DNA of 64,000 bases from an uncultured SAR86 cluster bacterium (GTDB taxonomy: Bacteria > Pseudomonadota > Gammaproteobacteria > Magnimaribacterales > AG-339-G14), in assembly GCA_902635045.1 (NCBI GenBank), contig CACPMT010000002.1, positions 1-64,000 on the forward strand, written 5' to 3'. A program made the position numbers and the translations under genes. The notes under the pieces are model-generated. The model made no database searches, was not told the DNA's origin, and worked only from the letters and a program-made list of their open reading frames with translations. This document shows positions 1 to 6,488 of this stretch, piece by piece; within the stretch, counting starts at the first letter, position 1, and every line of letters begins with the position of its first letter.

Positions 1-546
1 GTAATTGATTAGTATATTTATAAAATAAACGACTAAAACAATCGGAACGCTATAAAAGATTGTGTCTTGAAAAGATTTAAAATCGGGTTTATTGCCTAAC
101 GAAATAGACGCGAAACAAATGGTAAATAGCAAAAGACCGTGACTAAAATTAAATAAAATAAAATGCAAATGGGGAAAGTCAAAAGGAAAATCCGGTTGAG
201 TTAAAGCCATAAGCACTCCTGAAATTCCCCAAAAAAAAGAAATACTAAAGAAAAACCTTATTTTAAAAATCAAGAAAATCGCAATGAATATTGAAGCAAG
301 ATTGCATAAATGCAATGGAAGGGTTGAGATAAAGGTAAATCTCTCTGGATAAAGAGCAGGATAATAGAATGGCTTTGTTAGTTCATTAATTAAAATTATT
401 GCAGCAATTACTATTGATAGGTTGCTTTTAGTTGAATTTCTAGAAAATTTTAAAATGATGGGTAATAAAATTGAAAACGCGATTATCAAAGAAATGGTAA
501 GCAAATGTTCAAATCCAAAAATTTTAAATTCTTCTGCTTCAAACAT
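1..546 (-). CDS. TIGR02206-family integral membrane protein, C-terminus cut by window edge
   Basis: An open frame of 182 codons runs on the minus strand from an ATG at 546-544 to the window edge without a stop, so the C-terminus is missing. The translation begins MFEAEEFKIFGFEHLL and is strongly hydrophobic with about five or six membrane spans. The stretch LPLHLCNLAS followed by an FWGISGVLMALTQPD-like segment and HLHFILFNFSHG is characteristic of the TIGR02206/YwaF membrane family, whose members are usually about 220-240 residues. The biochemical role of that family is not established. The gene is divergent from the lipoprotein gene at 561 with only 14 bases between the starts, and I see no strong Shine-Dalgarno. 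Family assignment is from memory of its conserved motifs. Confidence 0.75.
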   Translation of the reverse strand, partial: MFEAEEFKIFGFEHLLTISLIIAFSILLPIILKFSRNSTKSNLSIVIAAIILINELTKPFYYPALYPERFTFISTLPLHLCNLASIFIAIFLIFKIRFFFSISFFWGISGVLMALTQPDFPFDFPHLHFILFNFSHGLLLFTICFASISLGNKPDFKSFQDTIFYSVPIVLVVYFINILINY

Positions 547-560
547 ATAATCAATTTTAT

Positions 561-902
561 ATGAAAAATCTCAGTTTTCTCTTCTTATTAATTTTTATGA
601 TTCTAACTTCGTGCACTAATGAAGATTATAAAAACAAAATTAAATGGCAGGATGAATTGGATTATTTCAATGGTGAAAATGCTTTTTATTTTGTAGATGT
701 AGGAGGAAAATCTGCATACATCGGAGGCGTGCTAGAAATATATAGTCTTCAAGATAACTCTTACATAGACAGGATTACTGTAAACGGTTTCGATCTGATC
801 TCTAGAACTGATGGCTATCCTTTATGTAGAATTTGGGGCTTAAGTGGAAAATTAAATAAAGCTACTTATTTATTGGCTAGAAATTGTTCTAGCTCAGATT
901 AA
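561..902 (+). CDS. small putative lipoprotein of unknown function
   Basis: The 113-residue product starts with a short hydrophobic signal peptide ending in a lipobox (ILTSC, Cys18), so it is predicted to be a lipid-anchored periplasmic or outer-membrane protein. The mature part is about 95 residues, mixed alpha/beta in look, with three further cysteines near positions 88-110 (PLCRIWG, ARNCSSS). I recognise no family. The start lies 14 bases from the divergent TIGR02206-like gene, and its end overlaps the convergent SDR gene by 14 bases. Codon choice looks like the surroundings. Real gene status rests on the signal peptide and tight packing. Confidence 0.6.
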   Translation: MKNLSFLFLLIFMILTSCTNEDYKNKIKWQDELDYFNGENAFYFVDVGGKSAYIGGVLEIYSLQDNSYIDRITVNGFDLISRTDGYPLCRIWGLSGKLNKATYLLARNCSSSD

Positions 903-1677
903 ACTTATTGTAGAAATCTTCAAACTTTTTTTGAAGTCTTTGCATTCCTGATATCCAGCGGTCATAGTCCGAAGATTTTCTTTTAATATATTCAAGCACC
1001 TCTTTATGAGGGGTAACTAAAAACCGTTCTTTTTTAATTGCGTCTATTACATCCATGGCACATTCATCTGCTGATATCATACCGTCAACTCCAGCTGTGC
1101 CCGCGCCTTGAGCTGTCATTGCAGTTTCAACTGCTTGAGGACATAAGCACGATACTCCAATGCCTTTTTCACCATAAGTAATTTTCAACCATTCAGCTAG
1201 GCTTAAAGCAGCCGCTTTAGTAACTGAATAGGGCGCTGATCCTATTTGTGTTAACAAACCTGCGGCAGATGCTGTATTCATTAAATATCCATTACCTCTC
1301 TCTAACATCTGTGGCAAGACGTACTTTGCAGCATGTATGTGCCCAATTACATTAATATCCCAAATATTTTGCCAATCTTCAGTTGTGACATCGAAAAACC
1401 CTGGAACACCTCCGATTCCAGCATTAGAACAAAAAATATCTATCCCGCCTGCTTTATCGTTCATGTAATTAACCAAAGATTTAATTTCTTCTTCCTTGCT
1501 GACATCAATTTTTAAAGCATCGCAGTTAAGTTCTTTCTTTGTTTCTTCTAATTTTTCTGCATCAACGTCAACTATTAAGACGAATGAGGATTTCTCTTTT
1601 ATGAAAGCTTTGGCCAAAGCCTTTCCAATACCACTAGCTCCGCCGGTTACGACTACTCTTGAATCCAATATATCCAT
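889..1677 (-). CDS. short-chain dehydrogenase/reductase (SDR)
   Basis: A classical SDR of 262 residues. The Rossmann nucleotide motif TGGASGIG is at residues 11-18, the structural NAG motif (SNAGIGG) near 84, and the catalytic Ser with YSVTK near residues 138-155. It should oxidise or reduce an alcohol/ketone with NAD(P)(H); the substrate cannot be read from the sequence. Its ATG directly follows the stop of the acyl-CoA synthetase gene (1678), so the two are translationally adjacent and likely share an mRNA with the SDR and enoyl-CoA hydratase upstream. That context suggests a hydroxyacyl-CoA or a hydrophobic alcohol substrate, which is inference. Confidence 0.9.
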   Translation of the reverse strand: MDILDSRVVVTGGASGIGKALAKAFIKEKSSFVLIVDVDAEKLEETKKELNCDALKIDVSKEEEIKSLVNYMNDKAGGIDIFCSNAGIGGVPGFFDVTTEDWQNIWDINVIGHIHAAKYVLPQMLERGNGYLMNTASAAGLLTQIGSAPYSVTKAAALSLAEWLKITYGEKGIGVSCLCPQAVETAMTAQGAGTAGVDGMISADECAMDVIDAIKKERFLVTPHKEVLEYIKRKSSDYDRWISGMQRLQKKFEDFYNKFNLS

Positions 1678-3396
1678 TTATTTACCTAATAATTTTATTG
1701 CAGATGCTCTAAGATCTTTTTTGGCAATTTTGCCTGATGCGATCCTAGGCAACTTATCTTTTTGAATCCAGATATGAGCTGGAATTTTAAAATTAGCTAA
1801 TTTAGTAGCTAAAAAACTATTGAGATCAATCTCATTTAATTTACTTTCATCCCTTACACAAACATTAGTAGCTAATATTTCTCCCAGTCTTTCATCAGGC
1901 ACTCCGAATACCGAAGCCTCCAAGACATCAGGATGTTCCGCAATAGCCGCTTCCACTTCAGGACAAGCTATGTTCTCACCACCCCTTATGACCATATCTT
2001 TTTTTCTATCATTTATAAAAAGAAAACCATCTTCATCCAAATAACCAATATCTCCTGTTTTGAACCAACCTTGAGAATCCAAACAATCTTGTGTTGCTTC
2101 AGGATTTTTCCAATAACATCTAAACGTAGCTGCTGATTTTATACAGACTTCTCCATTTTCATTAGTTTCTAAAGTATTTCCATCATCATCAACAATTTTA
2201 AGTTCTATTATTTTAGGAACGGGAAACCCAGTACTCATTGGTTTAGCTAAATAAGTGTCCCCGGTATTATTTGCACCTAAAGCATTCGTCTCTGTTAAAC
2301 CATAACCGATCCCAGGATTAGTTTCTGGCATGTGCTCCTTTTGTTTCTTTACTTGTTCAGGAGGCCTTGGAGCACCTCCGCCATAAAGATCTTTTAATGT
2401 TGAAATGTCTCTAGGATTTTTAATTTGCGCCTCAACCATTTCAGCTGACATGGTAGGCACACCAGTAAAGGCGGTAATTTTTTCTTGTTCAACTAAATCT
2501 AATGCAATATCTGGATCCCATTTGTACATGAGAACGGTTTTTCTGCCAACTGGGATTGAAAGCAAGAAGAGGGCGTGAGAACCGGTGACATGAAATAATG
2601 GTACACCGACTAATGATGCTGCCTGCTCCTCTTCATTTGCTTGCTCTAAAGCTAATGTTTCCTCATCAGAGGCTTCTTTCACCATAGTGGTAAGAAGAAT
2701 CCAATAAAAAGGTGCAAATATAATTCCTCGATGAGTTAGAACAACGCCTTTCGGATATCCAGTACTTCCTGAGGTATACATAATTGATGCATCGTCCTCA
2801 GGATCTATTTCAACATTGTTATCTAATGTCTCCGATTGATCTTTAATAAGTTTATAAAAATCTATATCTTGGTGTTCAGACTTTGATGAACGAACAGAAA
2901 TTTTTGGCAAATCACTGAGTCTCCCTTCCAATCTATCTAATCTTTCTTCGTCACCAATAAATAATTTTGCTTCACTATTAGTCAATCCATATTCTATTTC
3001 ATCACCTTTCCACCAAGAGTTTAATGGCACAACGACACCGCCAATAGAAGTTATTGCCATGTAACAAAACATCCATTCTGGATAATTCCTCATAGAAAAC
3101 GCTACTCTATCTCCTTTTTGAATATTAAATTTTGCTTGAAGAGTATTAGCTAATTGAGCTGTTATTTTTAAAGTATCATTGAATTGAAATCTTTCTTCCT
3201 GATAAACAATATGAGTCCAATCGCCATGCAAAAGGCCTAACTGATAATATTCTCTTAAATTATTCGGTGCTTCCTTGAAAACAAAGTATTCATTTCCTCT
3301 AATGTTTGCCTTTTCTAAGCTAAGTAAGCCCTCCTTGGTAACTTGATCAAGTATCTCTAACCGACCTTGAGTGTTGAATAATTTGCTTGTTGACAT
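1678..3396 (-). CDS. acyl-CoA synthetase (AMP-forming, class I adenylate-forming)
   Basis: This 572-residue enzyme belongs to the ANL superfamily that activates carboxylic acids with ATP and CoA. The phosphate-binding loop YTSGSTGYPKG is near residue 210, the adenine/acyl motif GYGLTE near 365, the hinge/ribose Asp motif TGDIGYLDEDGF near 455, and the C-terminal catalytic lysine context ASGKIAKKDL near 555. Length is normal for the family. The substrate is uncertain: medium- or long-chain acids, or ring-bearing acids such as sterol side chains, are possible. The gene is third in the minus-strand cluster after enoyl-CoA hydratase and SDR genes, 2 bases after the preceding stop, supporting a role as entry step of a CoA-dependent catabolic route. 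Confidence 0.92.
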   Translation of the reverse strand: MSTSKLFNTQGRLEILDQVTKEGLLSLEKANIRGNEYFVFKEAPNNLREYYQLGLLHGDWTHIVYQEERFQFNDTLKITAQLANTLQAKFNIQKGDRVAFSMRNYPEWMFCYMAITSIGGVVVPLNSWWKGDEIEYGLTNSEAKLFIGDEERLDRLEGRLSDLPKISVRSSKSEHQDIDFYKLIKDQSETLDNNVEIDPEDDASIMYTSGSTGYPKGVVLTHRGIIFAPFYWILLTTMVKEASDEETLALEQANEEEQAASLVGVPLFHVTGSHALFLLSIPVGRKTVLMYKWDPDIALDLVEQEKITAFTGVPTMSAEMVEAQIKNPRDISTLKDLYGGGAPRPPEQVKKQKEHMPETNPGIGYGLTETNALGANNTGDTYLAKPMSTGFPVPKIIELKIVDDDGNTLETNENGEVCIKSAATFRCYWKNPEATQDCLDSQGWFKTGDIGYLDEDGFLFINDRKKDMVIRGGENIACPEVEAAIAEHPDVLEASVFGVPDERLGEILATNVCVRDESKLNEIDLNSFLATKLANFKIPAHIWIQKDKLPRIASGKIAKKDLRASAIKLLGK

Positions 3397-3398
3397 TA

Positions 3399-4163
3399 TT
3401 AAACTACAGTTCCACCGTCAATAACCAAGGTATGGCCATTTACAAAACTACCTGCTTGAGAAGCTAAAAAAACGGCAGCTCCACCAATTTCATCAGGTTC
3501 TCCAATTCTTTTCATAGGACAAGTAGCAGTCGATTGTTTGAGTATTTCTGGATTTTCCCAAAGCGCTTTAGCAAAATCTGTTTTGAATAAACCAGGAGCA
3601 ATGGCATTGGTTCTTATGTTGTATTGTCCAAATTCCAACGCATAGTTTTTAACTAACATGATGTCAGCAGCTTTAGAAATATTATAAGCACCTATAACCG
3701 GACTGGCATTAAGCCCTCCAATAGAGGAGACAATAATAATGCTTCCATCTTTTCGCTCCATCATTTCAGGGATCACCATCTGACAAAGATTGTGGTTACT
3801 TTTGATATTGTTGTTCATTATTTTTTCAAATGCATCATCAGTAATGTCTTTGATGGAACCAAAGTAAGGATTGGTAGCAGCGTTACAGACTAAAATATCT
3901 ATTTGCCCCAATTGAGATCTTGTCTCTTCAACAAGCATTTCAAGAGCGGTTTTGTCAGAAATGTTGCATGGGATGACAATGGCCTTTCCAGCACCTTCGT
4001 CTTTTAAGTTATTGATCTCTTCTGCTGTTGCCTCACAAACATCTACCTTTCGACTTGAAATCACAACATTTGCACCTTGTTTTGCCATAGCCATTGCAAT
4101 TGATTTACCAATACCTTTGGATGAACCGGTAATAATTGCGTTTTTGCCTGTTAAATCAAACAT
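3399..4163 (-). CDS. short-chain dehydrogenase/reductase (SDR)
   Basis: A 254-residue classical SDR. It begins MFDLTGKNAIITGSSKGIG, with the glycine-rich cofactor motif TGSSKGIG at residues 12-19, VCNAATNPY in place of the usual NAG motif near 94-102, and the catalytic Ser/Tyr/Lys (SSIGG, YNISK) near residues 147-164. The C-terminal GHTLVIDGGT is typical of FabG-like SDRs with a conserved tail. The start is supported by AAGGAG seven bases upstream of ATG. It sits between the enoyl-CoA hydratase (11 bases upstream) and acyl-CoA synthetase genes, so it probably acts on a CoA-thioester or steroid/alcohol intermediate in the same route. Substrate not determinable. Confidence 0.9.
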   Translation of the reverse strand: MFDLTGKNAIITGSSKGIGKSIAMAMAKQGANVVISSRKVDVCEATAEEINNLKDEGAGKAIVIPCNISDKTALEMLVEETRSQLGQIDILVCNAATNPYFGSIKDITDDAFEKIMNNNIKSNHNLCQMVIPEMMERKDGSIIIVSSIGGLNASPVIGAYNISKAADIMLVKNYALEFGQYNIRTNAIAPGLFKTDFAKALWENPEILKQSTATCPMKRIGEPDEIGGAAVFLASQAGSFVNGHTLVIDGGTVV

Positions 4164-4174
4164 TTCAATACTCC

Positions 4175-4963
4175 TTATTTTCCTTTCCAGTTTGGAAGTC
4201 TTTTTTCAGCAAATGCAACTGGACCTTCTATAAAATCTTCGCTGCTAAATAGTTCTCCAACTGCTGAATAGTGAGCTTTCATTGATTTTTCTAAGTCTGG
4301 TTCATTAAAGTTCTCGTAGGCAACTTGTTTTGTTGCTCTTATCGACATAGGTGAGCATTGTTCAATTTGCTTGGCCCAATTTTTAGCTGCTTCAATCAAT
4401 TTATCAGGCTCAACAACTTCATTAACAAAACCCAGTTTCATGCCTTCTTCTGCTGAAACGTGCCTTCCAGTGAGCATCATACCTAAAGCATTTTTCATAC
4501 CTATTTGTCTTGGCAGTCTTTGCATTCCTCCTGCTAAGGCAGCCAAACCTACCTTAGGTTCGGGTAAGGCAAATTTTGCATTGGTTGAAGCTACAATTAA
4601 ATCGCACGCCAAGGCTATTTCAAATCCTCCACCCATCGAGACGCCATTAACAGCAGCTATCAAAGGTTTAGTAAGGTTAAATCTAGAAGTTAGTCCGGCA
4701 AATCCGGTTTGTGTCGACATTTCCATTTTTCCGCCTGCTTGAGCTTGAAATTTAAGATCGTTTCCTGCAGAAAATGCTCTGTCTCCTGCGCCAGTAACTA
4801 TGCCAACCCACAAATCTTCGTCTTTATCAAATTCGTTCCACACTTCATCGAATTCAGCATGCGCTGGTGGATGCAAAGCATTCATTACTTCAGGACGATT
4901 TATTGTGACAGTTAAAATGTGTCCATCTATTTCAGTTGTTAAAAATTCAAAATCAGTTTTCAT
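4175..4963 (-). CDS. enoyl-CoA hydratase/isomerase family protein
   Basis: The 262-residue product is a crotonase-fold protein. Oxyanion-hole segments are visible: FSAGNDLKF near residue 66 and the NGVSMGGGFEIALACD stretch near 105-120; a catalytic-type glutamate lies in LPEPKVGL near 133-140. It should hydrate a trans-2-enoyl-CoA or act in a related CoA reaction; the glycine-rich AGND variant resembles CaiD-like hydratases, but I cannot fix the substrate. Start ATG is preceded by GGGAGA. It is the first gene of the minus-strand cluster 4963-889 and is divergent from the HSD10-like gene at 5090. Confidence 0.9.
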   Translation of the reverse strand: MKTDFEFLTTEIDGHILTVTINRPEVMNALHPPAHAEFDEVWNEFDKDEDLWVGIVTGAGDRAFSAGNDLKFQAQAGGKMEMSTQTGFAGLTSRFNLTKPLIAAVNGVSMGGGFEIALACDLIVASTNAKFALPEPKVGLAALAGGMQRLPRQIGMKNALGMMLTGRHVSAEEGMKLGFVNEVVEPDKLIEAAKNWAKQIEQCSPMSIRATKQVAYENFNEPDLEKSMKAHYSAVGELFSSEDFIEGPVAFAEKRLPNWKGK

Positions 4964-5089
4964 ATTTTCTCCCTTAAAAATTGGATGTTTATATTAATAA
5001 AGGTTACCGACCTAGTCTAGAGAGAACTCATGACTTTATTTTTTTTTCAGAACTGTAATAATGCTTAAGGACGAATTTTAGGAGAAGAA
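4964..5089. promoter_or_regulatory. divergent promoter region between hydratase and HSD10-like genes
   Basis: This 126-base gap separates two divergently transcribed CoA-metabolism genes and must hold both promoters. Toward the right a TAATAAT -10-like element at 5056-5062 lies about 20 bases downstream of a weak TGACTT -35-like element. Toward the left TTAATATAAA-like sequence could serve as a -10. A short GC-richer stretch, ACCGACCTAGTC (about 5006-5017), stands out from the AT-rich background and could be an operator, but it is not a clear palindrome. No hairpin terminator was seen. Confidence 0.4.
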
Positions 5090-5857
5090 ATGGATATAAA
5101 TAATAAAGTAGCAGTAATAACTGGTGGAGCCTCAGGTCTTGGGTTAGCTTCTGCTAAATTGCTTAAAGAAAAAGGAGCAAAATTGATGCTTCTAGATTTA
5201 AATGAAGATAACGCAAAAGCTGCTGTAGACGAGCTTGGTGATGTAGCTGACTATTCAATCACAAACGTAATTGAAGAAGAAAGCGTCAAAGCTGCTATTG
5301 ATAAAACCGTTGAAAAATTTGGCGCTGTAAATATCTTGGTCAATTGTGCTGGTATTGGCAGTGCTAGTAAGACTGTGGGAAGAGACGGTCCTCATCCATT
5401 GGATTATTTTAAATTGGTGCTTGATATCAACCTCACAGGAACTTTCAATGCAATTAGATTAGCTGCTGATGCAATGGGTAAAAATGAACCGGGAGATGAC
5501 AACGAATGTGGCGTAATAATTAATACTGCTTCAGTAGCAGCTTTTGATGGTCAAATTGGTCAAGCTGCCTATAGCGCAAGCAAAGGGGGAGTTGTCGGTA
5601 TGACTTTGCCCATTGCAAGAGATTTAGCTCGCATGGGCATTAGAAATAATACCATTGCTCCAGGTATATTTGATACACCGCTAATGGCTATGGCATCTGA
5701 TGAAGTTCGAAAGCCTTTAATAGAAATGACTCAATTTCCAAAAAGATTGGGTTATCCTGATGAATTTGCTAAATTAGTTGTACAAATAATTGAAAATCCA
5801 TTTCTCAACGGAGAAACAATTAGACTTGACGGTGCTATAAGAATGCAGCCTAAGTAA
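5090..5857 (+). CDS. HSD10-like 3-hydroxyacyl-CoA dehydrogenase (SDR, type II)
   Basis: A 255-residue SDR with TGGASGLG at residues 11-18, NCAGIG near 88, and the catalytic Ser and YSASK near residues 145-162. Three segments match the type-2 3-hydroxyacyl-CoA dehydrogenase (HSD17B10) subfamily: [11 protein letters not shown], the [15 protein letters not shown] helix and [11 protein letters not shown], plus the late [13 protein letters not shown]. Members oxidise 3-hydroxyacyl-CoA (also branched or steroid substrates) with NAD. The ATG has a good AGGAG eight bases upstream. It is divergent from the hydratase-led operon and would supply the step following hydration. Subfamily call is from recognisable motifs, not a computed alignment. 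Confidence 0.85.
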   Translation: MDINNKVAVITGGASGLGLASAKLLKEKGAKLMLLDLNEDNAKAAVDELGDVADYSITNVIEEESVKAAIDKTVEKFGAVNILVNCAGIGSASKTVGRDGPHPLDYFKLVLDINLTGTFNAIRLAADAMGKNEPGDDNECGVIINTASVAAFDGQIGQAAYSASKGGVVGMTLPIARDLARMGIRNNTIAPGIFDTPLMAMASDEVRKPLIEMTQFPKRLGYPDEFAKLVVQIIENPFLNGETIRLDGAIRMQPK

Positions 5858-5878
5858 AAGGATTTTTATAACGATAAA

Positions 5879-5901
5879 TTAGAAGACAAGGAGACTTCTA
5901 A
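5879..5901 (+). terminator. hairpin after HSD10-like gene, possible weak terminator
   Basis: A perfect 7-bp inverted repeat (TTAGAAG at 5879-5885 with CTTCTAA at 5895-5901, 9-base loop) lies 21 bases after the dehydrogenase stop. It is followed after eight bases by TAATTTTTAATAAATT, a broken T-run. It may be a weak intrinsic terminator or attenuator ahead of the lipoprotein gene. The stem is AT-rich, so stability is modest. Confidence 0.4.
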
Positions 5902-5936
5902 GTGGTAATTTTTAATAAATTCTTTTGGAGAGATCA

Positions 5937-6470
5937 ATGGCATTTAGAAACTTAAGTTTACTTGTTTTATCGTTATTTATTATTGCTGGATGTGGCGGTG
6001 GCGGTGGCAGTAGTGAAACTCCTGCTGCTTCTAATTCTGCAGCTACTGGTTGTTCGCCTAGTACAACTAACTTGTGTATTACAGTTCGTGAAACCGGGGG
6101 CGGCGCATACGGTGGTAATGTAAGTCGTGATTACGCTGTGCAGAATAGTTCGTCTGCTGGAGTTGCAAACAAAGCATTAACACTAAATGCTGGCACTTAT
6201 GTGTTTGATCAAACTGAATCCACTAATGCAACCCATCCTTTGAGAATATCTACAACTGCCGATGGTACTCATGGTGGCGGTTCAGAGTATACAACTGGCG
6301 TAACTGTCACTGGCACTCCTGGGACAGATGGCAAAACTACCATAGTAATCAATGCTCAGACTCCCACAACACTTTATTATTATTGCAGCAGCCACGCTGG
6401 CATGGGAGGTCAAATCAATATTGTCCTAGGAAACCAGTCAGGCCAAGTTGAATTTACTGAAACCCAATAA
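5937..6470 (+). CDS. cupredoxin-like lipoprotein with apparent type I copper site
   Basis: The start is ATG 5937, preceded by GGAGAG; an in-frame TTG 12 bases earlier lies in this Shine-Dalgarno and is unlikely. The 177-residue product has a signal peptide and lipobox (IAGC, Cys19) followed by a glycine run and a Ser/Thr/Ala-rich linker. The beta-rich remainder ends with TTLYYYCSSHAGMGG, giving Cys150, His153 and Met156 in the C-x2-H-x2-M spacing of type I copper proteins such as plastocyanin; His100 in NATHPLRIS could be the fourth ligand. It is therefore a candidate membrane-tethered copper or electron-carrier protein. Similar YYCSSHxGMG segments also occur in non-electron-transfer secreted proteins, so function is open. 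The next gene starts 18 bases downstream. Confidence 0.75.
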   Translation: MAFRNLSLLVLSLFIIAGCGGGGGSSETPAASNSAATGCSPSTTNLCITVRETGGGAYGGNVSRDYAVQNSSSAGVANKALTLNAGTYVFDQTESTNATHPLRISTTADGTHGGGSEYTTGVTVTGTPGTDGKTTIVINAQTPTTLYYYCSSHAGMGGQINIVLGNQSGQVEFTETQ

Positions 6471-6488
6471 TTTATTTGAGGATTAAAC

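Noticed and set aside
1333-2136. Plus-strand open frames opposite the SDR and acyl-CoA synthetase genes
   Set aside because: They are antisense to strongly conserved enzymes, have no start signals and no recognisable domain; frame shadows.
5006-5017. ACCGACCTAGTC as a regulator operator
   Set aside because: GC-rich against the background but only weakly palindromic; a single copy gives no support.
5925-5936. TTG start that would add four residues to the cupredoxin-like lipoprotein
   Set aside because: It falls inside the GGAGAG Shine-Dalgarno of the ATG at 5937, which gives a better signal peptide; the same logic rejects the TTG starts at 10904, 27022, 35226, 36097 and 41365.
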